33,011 nt of DNA from an uncultured Bacteroidota bacterium. GTDB taxonomy: Bacteria; Bacteroidota; Bacteroidia; UKL13-3. A program made the position numbers and the translations under genes. Shown here in pieces: positions 1 to 6,856 of the stretch (within the stretch, counting starts at the first letter, position 1; each line of letters starts with the position of its first letter). The stretch lies in the NCBI GenBank assembly GCA_903901345.1, contig CAIUQQ010000052.1, forward strand, positions 1 through 33,011. Reading direction: 5' to 3'. The notes beneath the pieces are model-generated. The model saw nothing but the letters and a program-made list of their open reading frames with translations, searched no databases and had not been told where the DNA came from.

Positions 1-960
1 AATTAAAACTGCAGTTCCCAAATGCAACTCTTCTTCACCAAATAAACTAGCAACGTACATGACAGTTTGAACGCCCATACTTGTAAAGAAAAAACCTAAC
101 AAATATTTTAACATGGTGGGTTGTTGTTTTACTTGTTCCCAAACTTTTTTCAACTCGTCAAAACCTTTACTTAATAAATTTCCTTCATATGTTTTATGTG
201 AATGAATTTCGGGCACATTTTTAAACATAATTTGAGCAAAACCTGCCCACCAAATACCAACTGAAACAAACGATAAACGAGTAGCAATTCCCGCATAAAA
301 ACCTTTTGCTTCTTCGGTTGCAAGTTCATTAGTTAATAAAGGATTGGCAGCCATTAACTCAGTTATTTTTGCTTGAACAGGGAAAAATAATTCTGGCATC
401 ATGATAGTCATTAAATTTAAAATTAATAAAATAACACTCCCAATATATCCCATTGAAAAACCTTTAGCACTCACTTTATCTAGCATTTCTTCACTGGCTA
501 TTTCGGGTAAAAAAGCATTGTAAAAAACTAAACTTCCTGCAAATCCAACTAAGCTTAGCATGAATAAAACAACGCCCATTCCAATGGTATTAGCTGTAAA
601 AAAATACATGCCAATGCAACTGGCGGAACCCATATAACAAAAAACTTTTAAAAAGAATTTTTTATTGTGTTTAAAATCTGCAATTCCTGACAATAAAGGA
701 CTTAAAAAAGCTACTATTAAAAAACCTGCAGAAACTACAAATGAATACAATTCAGCTCCAACTACTTTCATTCCCCAAAAATTTAAATAGTAAATTCCGT
801 CTTGCACGCTACCTTGAGCTACAGAAGCAGTTTTACACATTTTATTAAAATAAATTGGGAAAATAGCAGTGGCTATAGTCAATGAAAACACCGAATTGGC
901 CCAGTCATACATAGCCCATGAGTTGATTACTTTTTTATTATTTAGTTCAAATTTTTTCAT
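1..960 (-). CDS. MFS transporter, UMF1/Atg22-like (C-terminus cut off)
   Basis: Reading the minus strand from the ATG at 960 gives 320 codons without a stop, running off the window edge. The protein opens with the signature WAMYDWANSVF at residues 15-25, typical of the UMF1 family of the major facilitator superfamily (relatives of yeast vacuolar effluxer Atg22). Several hydrophobic membrane segments follow, for example around SFVVSAGFLIVAFLSPLLSG, with a long hydrophilic central loop (residues about 235-270). Family members are inner-membrane permeases; the substrate cannot be told from sequence. Family proteins are usually 400-450 aa, so roughly a quarter is missing to the left. It is divergent from the crotonase gene, with a 211-bp intergenic stretch (961-1171) in which I see only AT-rich sequence and no convincing promoter. 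Confidence 0.85.
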   Translation of the reverse strand, partial: MKKFELNNKKVINSWAMYDWANSVFSLTIATAIFPIYFNKMCKTASVAQGSVQDGIYYLNFWGMKVVGAELYSFVVSAGFLIVAFLSPLLSGIADFKHNKKFFLKVFCYMGSASCIGMYFFTANTIGMGVVLFMLSLVGFAGSLVFYNAFLPEIASEEMLDKVSAKGFSMGYIGSVILLILNLMTIMMPELFFPVQAKITELMAANPLLTNELATEEAKGFYAGIATRLSFVSVGIWWAGFAQIMFKNVPEIHSHKTYEGNLLSKGFDELKKVWEQVKQQPTMLKYLLGFFFTSMGVQTVMYVASLFGEEELHLGTAVLI

Positions 961-1171
961 GATTTTCAAATAGTTGTAGCCGCAATATATTTTTTTTTAC
1001 ACCATTTTATAAATAAATATGCTATTATAATGCTCATAAAATTTAAACAGATTTTATGTTAAAATAGAATCAATAATAAAATTCATGTGTAATTGAGTAA
1101 TATTTCAATAAAAAATGTACATGATTTAATCAAAAGTATTATTGTTGCACGCTATTTATAAAAAACAATAA

Positions 1172-1963
1172 ATGAGTGCTGAAACCATGTACGAGAACAT
1201 ATTAATTGAACTAAAAAACAATATTTTTTACATTACAATTAACCGTGAAGTAAAATTAAACGCTTTAAATATTCAAACACTTTCCGAAATTAAAAATGCT
1301 ATTTTAAGCATCTATGATAATGCGGAAGTAAGAGGAGTAATATTAACAGGAAGTGGTAAAAAAGCATTTGCCGCTGGTGCCGACATTGCTGAATTTGCTG
1401 ATTTTAACGTAGAACAAGGAACTAAATTAAGTGCAGATGGTCACATCGTTTTGCGTGCCATTGAAAACTGTCCAAAGCCCGTTATTGCTGCGGTAAATGG
1501 TTTTGCCCTTGGTGGTGGAAATGAATTAGCCATGAGTTGCCACATGCGTGTAGCTGCTGAAAATGCTAAATTTGGACAACCAGAAGTTAACCTAGGACTT
1601 ACGCCTGGATATGCCGGAACACAACGTTTGCCTCAATTAATTGGTCGAGGAAAAGCATTTGAATATTTAATGACAGCCGATATCATAGACGCGCAAACTG
1701 CTTTAAATTTAGGTTTGGTAAATCATGTAGTTCCTGCTGATCATTTAATAGAAAAATGCGAAGAAATATTAAATAAAATAAAAACAAAATCTCCTTTAGC
1801 CATTGCCAGTGTGATTCGTTGCGTAAATGCACATTACGAAAAACGTGCGGATGGAAATGAATTTGAAGTAAATGAATTTGGTAACTTTTTTGGTAGCGAA
1901 GATTTCATAGAAGGCACCAAAGCTTTTATGGAACGTAGGCCTGCAAATTTTAAAGGAAACTAA
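1172..1963 (+). CDS. Enoyl-CoA hydratase/isomerase (crotonase) family protein
   Basis: This 263-aa protein is a full-length crotonase. The oxyanion-hole segments AFAAGADIAEF (about 65-75) and ALGGGNELAMSC (about 112-123) are present. Two glutamates, E118 in GGGNELA and E138 in GQPEVNLG, are 20 residues apart, the same spacing as catalytic Glu144/Glu164 of rat enoyl-CoA hydratase, so a hydratase acting on short-chain enoyl-CoA (fatty acid or butyrate-type metabolism) is most likely. It is cytosolic. The start MSAETMYEN was kept; a second ATG five codons in is also possible. No Shine-Dalgarno is visible, as usual in this phylum. A weak TATTATTG box lies at 1137-1144. The gene is monocistronic and ends at a strong terminator. 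Substrate specificity is inferred only. Confidence 0.93.
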   Translation: MSAETMYENILIELKNNIFYITINREVKLNALNIQTLSEIKNAILSIYDNAEVRGVILTGSGKKAFAAGADIAEFADFNVEQGTKLSADGHIVLRAIENCPKPVIAAVNGFALGGGNELAMSCHMRVAAENAKFGQPEVNLGLTPGYAGTQRLPQLIGRGKAFEYLMTADIIDAQTALNLGLVNHVVPADHLIEKCEEILNKIKTKSPLAIASVIRCVNAHYEKRADGNEFEVNEFGNFFGSEDFIEGTKAFMERRPANFKGN

Positions 1964-1976
1964 AATTATATTCAAC

Positions 1977-2006
1977 AAAAAAGCCACTTTATAAAGTGGC
2001 TTTTTT
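1977..2006. terminator. Bidirectional intrinsic terminator after the crotonase gene
   Basis: A perfect palindrome (gccacttta / taaagtggc, 1983-2000) is flanked by an A run on the left and six T on the right. It works as a stem-loop plus T-tract on the plus strand 14 bases after the crotonase stop, and by symmetry on the minus strand too. Confidence 0.85.
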
Positions 2007-2011
2007 ATTAT

Positions 2012-2142
2012 CTACCCCTTCCAATACCACTCTTCAGTTTTTATTTCCGATTCTCTTTGGTACCAATAATCTTTGACTATTTTCAATTTTTACAGTTTAA
2101 AATTAAATTGTAAATTTGATGTGTAAGAGCGAAGAAAATTTA
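2012..2142 (-). pseudogene. Remnant of the 126-aa protein family (copy A, tail only)
   Basis: On the minus strand 2080-2012 reads IVKDYWYQRESEIKTEEWYW then KG and a stop. This nearly matches the last 22 residues of the intact gene at 6288-6668 (TKDYWYQRETEMKTEEWYWK). Further upstream in this frame a stop appears after two or three residues, so only the tail survives. The adjoining AT-rich part (2056-2142) is closely repeated at 3376-3463 on the far side of the Fic gene. No start codon or complete gene exists, so I call it a degraded copy. Confidence 0.7.
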
Positions 2143-2157
2143 AAAAATTGTTCCCAT

Positions 2158-2217
2158 GCGGCAAATATATCATTTATTCACCGCAAATATGCGGTGAATA
2201 AATGATATATTTGCCGC
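2158..2217. promoter_or_regulatory. Perfect 27-bp inverted repeat with 6-base spacer, likely operator/promoter of the Fic gene
   Basis: The left arm 2158-2184 is the exact reverse complement of the right arm 2191-2217, with spacer aaatat (2185-2190). The right arm contains TATATTTG at 2206-2213, a full match to the Bacteroidota -7 box TAnnTTTG, placed 20 bases before the Fic ATG. By symmetry the left arm carries the same box facing left (2169-2162). No TTG lies at the expected -33 position. A perfect palindrome over the -7 box just ahead of a gene whose product ends in a winged-helix domain suggests autoregulation, which is inference. It could instead act as an RNA hairpin or a mobile-element end. 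Confidence 0.75.
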
Positions 2218-2233
2218 AAAATAGTATTAGAGA

Positions 2234-3340
2234 ATGGCAAAATACATTTATGAGCATAAAAACTGGACAGCGTTTACTTGGCAAGAACAAGCAATAAATT
2301 CTGTGTTTGGCGAGGTTCGCCTCATGCAAGGAAAAATCATTGGTCAAATGAATGCATTGGGTTTTTCAAGCAAAGAAGAAGCCACGCTAAATGCATTAAC
2401 CTTAGACGTAGTAAAATCATCTGAAATAGAAGGCGAATTGCTTAACTACGAACAAGTGCGTTCATCCATAGCAAGACGTTTGGGCATCAATACTGCTGGA
2501 CTTGTTCCAAGTAGCCGAAACATAGAAGGCATAGTAGAAATGATGCTTGATGCTACCCAACGCTACAAATTACCTTTGACCGAAAAACGATTGTTTGGTT
2601 GGCACGCAGCACTTTTTCCCACAGGACACAGCGGACCTTACGAAATAGAAGTTGGAAAATACCGTACAGGTAAAATGCAAATAGTTTCGGGTGCAATGGG
2701 TAAAGAAAAAGTGCATTACGAAGCTTTAAAACCCGAACTAGTGAAAACAGAAATGGACAAGTTTTTAGATTGGTTTAACAAAGACAATACTCTTGATCCA
2801 GTTTTAAAAGCTGCCATCGCACACTTTTGGTTTATTATTATTCATCCTTTCGATGATGGAAACGGTAGGATTGGTAGAGCAATAACTGATATGTTGCTTG
2901 CCCAAGCGGAAGGTAGTGGTGAACGATTTTACAGCATGTCGAGCCAAATTTTATTGGAACGTAAACGCTATTACGAAATATTGCAAAAAGTGCAACACAG
3001 TACAAGCGACATTACCGAGTGGCTTGAATGGTTTTTAAATTGCCTAAAAAATGCAATACTTGCCACCGAAAACACCACACAAAGAATATTAAATAAAGCC
3101 CAATTTTGGAAGTTGCATGAACATACATCATTGCATGAACGTCAACGCTTAATGCTCAACAAAATGTTTGACGGTTTTGAAGGCAAATTGCAAACCTCAA
3201 AATGGGCAAAAATAACCAAAACATCTACCGACACTGCCTTACGAGATATAAAAGACCTGGTGAATAAAGGTATTTTGCAACAAACAAACGAAGGAGGACG
3301 AAATGCCAATTATGAATTAGTGGAGTTTAAATTAGAATAA
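2234..3340 (+). CDS. Fic family protein (DUF4172-Fic-winged helix), probable AMP-transferase
   Basis: The 368-aa protein has three parts. Residues 1-85 match the DUF4172/Fic N-terminal type (YIYEHKNWTAFTWQ). Within it, SSEIEG at 62-67 fits the inhibitory-helix motif [S/T]xxxE[G/N], placing it in the class with an N-terminal internal antitoxin helix. The Fic core carries the complete motif HPFDDGNGRIGR at 204-215, including catalytic His204, so it should be an active adenylyl- (or other nucleotidyl-) transferase restrained by its own helix. The end (about 300-365) looks like a winged helix-turn-helix. The target is unknown. The gene stands alone behind the perfect inverted repeat at 2158-2217, and decayed copies of another gene's tail lie on both sides, which suggests a cassette gained by transfer or recombination. 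The start is the only ATG that keeps the whole N-terminal domain. Confidence 0.93.
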   Translation: MAKYIYEHKNWTAFTWQEQAINSVFGEVRLMQGKIIGQMNALGFSSKEEATLNALTLDVVKSSEIEGELLNYEQVRSSIARRLGINTAGLVPSSRNIEGIVEMMLDATQRYKLPLTEKRLFGWHAALFPTGHSGPYEIEVGKYRTGKMQIVSGAMGKEKVHYEALKPELVKTEMDKFLDWFNKDNTLDPVLKAAIAHFWFIIIHPFDDGNGRIGRAITDMLLAQAEGSGERFYSMSSQILLERKRYYEILQKVQHSTSDITEWLEWFLNCLKNAILATENTTQRILNKAQFWKLHEHTSLHERQRLMLNKMFDGFEGKLQTSKWAKITKTSTDTALRDIKDLVNKGILQQTNEGGRNANYELVEFKLE

Positions 3341-3349
3341 ACGTTCCTA

Positions 3350-3463
3350 TTCTATACCTCTGTCACACCACTTCTTTTTGTTACCAATAATCTTTGGTTA
3401 TTTTCAGTTTTTGTGGTTTGAAAATAAATCTAAATTTGGATATGTTAGCGCTAAGAAAATTTA
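3350..3463 (-). pseudogene. Remnant of the 126-aa protein family (copy B, strongly decayed)
   Basis: On the minus strand the stretch reads KLKITKDYW and then a stop (3381-3383), where copy A and the intact gene have Tyr; two further disruptions follow. The part 3376-3463 aligns base by base with 2056-2142 on the other side of the Fic gene with a few substitutions and one or two indels, so the two form direct repeats. The rest of the gap up to 3607 is AT-rich with no other feature seen. Confidence 0.6.
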
Positions 3464-3607
3464 TTTTAGTTTGATGTAAAAATGGTTATTATTGTCGCGA
3501 TAAAAATGCTACTAAATTTATACTTATCTTCTCAAAAAACATGAGATTTTGAAATAATTTTTAGCATATAATATACAAGAAAACAAACTTTAAAAAAATA
3601 GAATAAC

Positions 3608-4027
3608 ATGAAAATTTGGTTGGTAAATTCAAATAGTAATGAAGAGAATGGAAACCCTAACGGCTTCTTAATAATGTTAAGGCAAAATAAAGTAGCAACT
3701 TATTATCAAAGGGCAGATGATGTAAGAAATATTGAAAATGGAGATTTAATTTTACTTTATCATAATAATAACAGAGTAATTGCTGTAGGGTTTGCGGTTC
3801 AAAACTCAAAGCATGATTTTGTTGACATTGCAAATATTGAAAGATGGGTTGATGTTAATTGGATTTGGAAGTCAAAATTTAATGAATCATTCGAGCCTAT
3901 TGATTCAATAGATAGAAAAGACTTAAAATTTACCACTGTAAGAAGAGCTGTAAATAATATTACAGAGGAAATCGATACAAAGTCTCTTTTAATAGAAATC
4001 GGTAAGAGACTATCAAATTTTATCTAA
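3608..4027 (+). CDS. Small PUA/EVE-like-fold protein, hypothetical
   Basis: This is a soluble 139-aa protein without signal peptide or membrane segment. The pattern MKIWLVN at the start, then GDLILLYHNNNRVIAVGFAV in the middle (about 45-64) and a Trp-rich stretch RWVDVNWIW (about 79-87) resembles the PUA-like/EVE barrel, a fold that binds modified bases or RNA. I do not recognise a specific family, so the assignment is tentative and based on pattern only. It lies 267 bp downstream of the Fic gene and 12 bp upstream of the secreted GloVer-repeat gene, so it may be co-transcribed with the latter, though no functional link is evident. No clear promoter was found; TAATTTTT at 3555-3562 is a weak candidate. 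Confidence 0.6.
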   Translation: MKIWLVNSNSNEENGNPNGFLIMLRQNKVATYYQRADDVRNIENGDLILLYHNNNRVIAVGFAVQNSKHDFVDIANIERWVDVNWIWKSKFNESFEPIDSIDRKDLKFTTVRRAVNNITEEIDTKSLLIEIGKRLSNFI

Positions 4028-4039
4028 AAAAATAAAACA

Positions 4040-6154
4040 ATGAAAACAATTCTTTTTATTATAAGTATTTTTGGACTATCGATAAATTCATTTAGTCAAT
4101 TTTCAAAGTTATTTCAATTTAGTAACTTAAATTATCAAGGTAAGTTTCCATGTGCAAATTTGATTTCAATTGGGAATCAACTATATGGAACAATATCACA
4201 AGGTGCTGGTAGTACAGGTAATGGTAATGGTGGCATTTTCAAGATAAACAAAGATGGTACAAACTTTAACCTCATTAAAGGTTTCGGAAACACAACACAA
4301 GGACAAAACCCAATGGGTACGTTGTATTTTGATGGAACTTACTTGTACGGTACAACGTATTCTGGCGGTGGCGGTGACTATGGAGCTTTTTTTAAAATGC
4401 TTCCTGATGGCTCTAATTTCATTAGTAGGTCCGCTTTTTCACCACGCGGTTCATTTGTTTCAGATGGAAGTTCTCTTTATACTACGGATTATATAGGTGG
4501 AACTTCATCAAAAGGATCAATTTGTAAAGTGAATCTATTGGATATGACATTCCAGATATTATATAGTTTTAATGGTGTAAATGGAGAAATACCTAAAGGA
4601 GATTTGTTGCGCATAGGTATTTATTTGTATGGTATGACTGAAAAAGGAGGAATAAATGGATTAGGTACTCTTTTCCGAATTAAAACAGATGGTACAGGTT
4701 TTCAAAAATTGTTAGATTTTGCTGGAACAAATGGTGCTGGTGGTCCAACTGGTTCATATATTGGTTTAGGAGGATTAATAACTGATAGTACATTTTTATA
4801 TGGCATGACCTGTACGGGTGGTATAAATAATCAAGGTGTTATATTTAAAATTCAATTAGACGGAACAAATTATCAAAAACTTTTAGACCTAAATAATACA
4901 ATAACAGGTAGTTTACCATTTGGTGCTTTGTACTATGTAAACAATAGGTTGTTTGGAATGACATCATCTGGTGGTTTAAATACTTTTGGGACTATTTTTA
5001 TGATAAAAAAAGATGGTACTAATTTTCAAAAAATTCATGATTTTGATGGAATTGATGGAGGAAGAACACCTTTGGGTTCATTTTATTATGAAAATGGCTT
5101 TCTTTATGGAATGACATCAAGAACTGGCAGCACTACCACCACAAATGACGAAGGACTTATATTTAAGAAAAAAGTTTGTGTGCCAACTACGAGTAATAAC
5201 AATGCAACATCATGTAAACAATATTTATGGCATGGTCAGACATATACCCAAAGTGGTACATTTATTTATTCACTTAACAATTCTCAGGGCTGTGATTCTG
5301 TTGCCACATTGAATCTAACAATAAATAATGTAAATAAAAATATCAATGTTAGTGGAAATACAATAATAAGTCAAGCAATTGGGGCTACTTATCAATGGTT
5401 AAACTGTGATAACAAAATGTCAATCATTAATGGTGCAACAAGTCAATCTTTTAAGCCATCATTAAGTGGGAATTATGCAGTAAAAATCACTCAAAATGGT
5501 TGTATAGACACTTCTAACTGTATTTTTATTTGTATACCTACTTCAAGTAATAACAATGTAACAACATGTAATCAATATACTTGGCACGGCCAGACATTTA
5601 AACAAAGTGGTACATATACTTATACTTTAGTAAATTCTCAAGGATGTGATTCAATTGCTACATTGAATCTAACAATTGATTCTGTAAATAAAAATATCAG
5701 TGTTATTGGAAATACAATAACAAGTCAAGCAATTGGAGCTACATATCGTTGGTTAAACTGTAACAATAACATGTCTGTCATAAATGGTGAAACCAGTCAA
5801 TCTTACACGCCACTTTTAAGTGGGAATTATGCTGTAAAAGTTACTCAAAATAATTGTATCGACACATCCAATTGTATTTCTATTACGACCGTAGGAATTG
5901 ATGAAGTATTGGTAAAGATGAATTTTGTTGCATTCCCAAACCCCACAACTAAAACAATTAATATATCATTTGAATCGCCTCAAGCCCTCATAAGTTTAAG
6001 GCTAATTACTATTGATGGTAAATTGTTAACTGAGAAAACATTCTATCAAACTGAAAAAATAGAATTTACTATAATGGAACCTAATGGCATTTATTTTCTG
6101 GAGTTAACTGATAATTTTAACAATAAATCAAGGTTGAGAGTTGTAAAACAATAA
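4040..6154 (+). CDS. Secreted GloVer-repeat protein with T9SS type A sorting domain
   Basis: The 704-aa protein starts with a signal peptide (MKTILFIISIFGLSINSFSQ). Residues about 40-375 consist of tandem repeats of the form LYGMTSxGGxNxxGTIFxIxxDGTNFQKL, the Gloeo/Verruco (GloVer) repeat, probably a beta-propeller. Residues about 380-615 hold two near-identical units of 118 aa, each starting C-x-PT-S-NNN and rich in Cys pairs, of the kind found in Ig-like extracellular modules. The last 80 residues (AFPNPTTKTINISF...GIYFLEL) are a Por secretion tail, so export goes by Sec to the periplasm and then by T9SS to the surface or medium. No enzyme motif is visible; an adhesive or surface role is inference. 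Confidence 0.88.
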   Translation: MKTILFIISIFGLSINSFSQFSKLFQFSNLNYQGKFPCANLISIGNQLYGTISQGAGSTGNGNGGIFKINKDGTNFNLIKGFGNTTQGQNPMGTLYFDGTYLYGTTYSGGGGDYGAFFKMLPDGSNFISRSAFSPRGSFVSDGSSLYTTDYIGGTSSKGSICKVNLLDMTFQILYSFNGVNGEIPKGDLLRIGIYLYGMTEKGGINGLGTLFRIKTDGTGFQKLLDFAGTNGAGGPTGSYIGLGGLITDSTFLYGMTCTGGINNQGVIFKIQLDGTNYQKLLDLNNTITGSLPFGALYYVNNRLFGMTSSGGLNTFGTIFMIKKDGTNFQKIHDFDGIDGGRTPLGSFYYENGFLYGMTSRTGSTTTTNDEGLIFKKKVCVPTTSNNNATSCKQYLWHGQTYTQSGTFIYSLNNSQGCDSVATLNLTINNVNKNINVSGNTIISQAIGATYQWLNCDNKMSIINGATSQSFKPSLSGNYAVKITQNGCIDTSNCIFICIPTSSNNNVTTCNQYTWHGQTFKQSGTYTYTLVNSQGCDSIATLNLTIDSVNKNISVIGNTITSQAIGATYRWLNCNNNMSVINGETSQSYTPLLSGNYAVKVTQNNCIDTSNCISITTVGIDEVLVKMNFVAFPNPTTKTINISFESPQALISLRLITIDGKLLTEKTFYQTEKIEFTIMEPNGIYFLELTDNFNNKSRLRVVKQ
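5177..5884 (+). repeat. Two tandem 354-bp coding repeats inside the GloVer gene
   Basis: Units 5177-5530 and 5531-5884 encode the two 118-aa Cys-containing modules. They remain strongly alike at the DNA level, with long identical runs such as attgaatctaacaat and ttggttaaactgt-type stretches at matching positions. That indicates a fairly recent in-frame duplication. Confidence 0.8.
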
Positions 6155-6287
6155 ACATTTACTAATCACAAACTTGCTCAATAGACATTAATTCATTTGT
6201 TTGAATCATTAATTATACTTTTACTAATATCTTAGTGTGATAGTTTGAAATTCACAAACCTAAACTAGTTAAGTTCAAAACTTTTTC

Positions 6288-6668
6288 CTATCCTTTCCAA
6301 TACCACTCTTCGGTCTTCATCTCGGTTTCTCTTTGGTACCAGTAATCTTTGGTTACTACTTGTCCTGATTCTATTTTTAGTTCGCGGTTAAACACAGCAT
6401 TGATTGGGCTAAATGATACATCGGTTACGCCAACATTAAAAGTTGTTGGGGCTATTGGTTCATCAATTTCGGGTATAATTTCGCCTTCCACAACGGCTGG
6501 TTTTGGTGCAGCTTTTGGTGGCGGACTTGGAACTACCACTACCGTAAATTTATTTAATTCCAATAATTGTTTTAAAAAATCAACACGGGCTTGCGAGCAG
6601 TTTTTTTCTACAATGGCACATTTTATTTCGCCAAGATCTTCAAAAGTATGTGTTGTATTTAGGGCCAT
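6288..6668 (-). CDS. Conserved small hypothetical protein with a Pro-rich linker (126 aa)
   Basis: The product begins MALNTTHTFEDLGEIKCAIV, followed by a short alpha/beta-looking segment with a Val-rich strand (KFTVVVV), a proline/alanine linker (PSPPPKAAPKPA, about 47-58), and a C-terminal part with the tail TKDYWYQRETEMKTEEWYWK. There is no signal peptide or membrane segment. I do not recognise a function. It is in the same direction as the nuo operon and lies 188 bp after nuoN, so read-through expression is possible. The tail recurs in decayed form at 2012-2080 and about 3384-3410, showing that this family has been duplicated locally. The overlapping plus-strand frame 6349-6822 is judged a shadow. 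Confidence 0.7.
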   Translation of the reverse strand: MALNTTHTFEDLGEIKCAIVEKNCSQARVDFLKQLLELNKFTVVVVPSPPPKAAPKPAVVEGEIIPEIDEPIAPTTFNVGVTDVSFSPINAVFNRELKIESGQVVTKDYWYQRETEMKTEEWYWKG

Positions 6669-6697
6669 GTTTGATATGCTTTATTGTTTATTATTTT

Positions 6698-6852
6698 ACT
6701 TAATTTTTTTGCCACAGATTCACAGATTTTTTCTTCTAAATTTATTTGAAATTTTTAGTTCAATCTTTGGCTGCTTTTTTCACTTAATTTTTTTTGCCAC
6801 AGATTCACAGATTATTTTTTAAAATTGCTAATATAATCTGTGAATCTGTGGC
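6698..6852. repeat. Three copies of an 18-bp repeat (two direct, one inverted) after nuoN
   Basis: The motif gccacagattcacagatt occurs at 6711-6728 and 6796-6813 on the plus strand and in inverted form at 6835-6852. The two direct copies also share the preceding acttaatttttt (from 6698 and 6782). The last two copies can form an 18-bp stem with a 21-base loop just beyond the nuoN stop. No T-tract follows on the minus strand, so it is not a standard intrinsic terminator. It may be a dispersed intergenic repeat. Confidence 0.75.
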
Positions 6853-6856
6853 TATT

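Noticed and set aside
5177-5884. CRISPR-like or mobile repeat
   Set aside because: The units are 354 bp, directly adjacent, in frame and encode protein modules, so they are a coding duplication.
6349-6822. 157-codon plus-strand frame opposite the 126-aa gene
   Set aside because: It runs antisense through the intact 126-aa gene and continues into the intergenic repeats; the end is a low-complexity Phe/Leu-rich string from T-rich DNA. The minus-strand frame has the better protein character and a conserved tail.
6796-6852. Hairpin as intrinsic terminator of the nuo operon
   Set aside because: The stem is strong, but on the nuo strand it is followed by an A run, not a T run, and the loop is long (21 bases). 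Kept only as a repeat.
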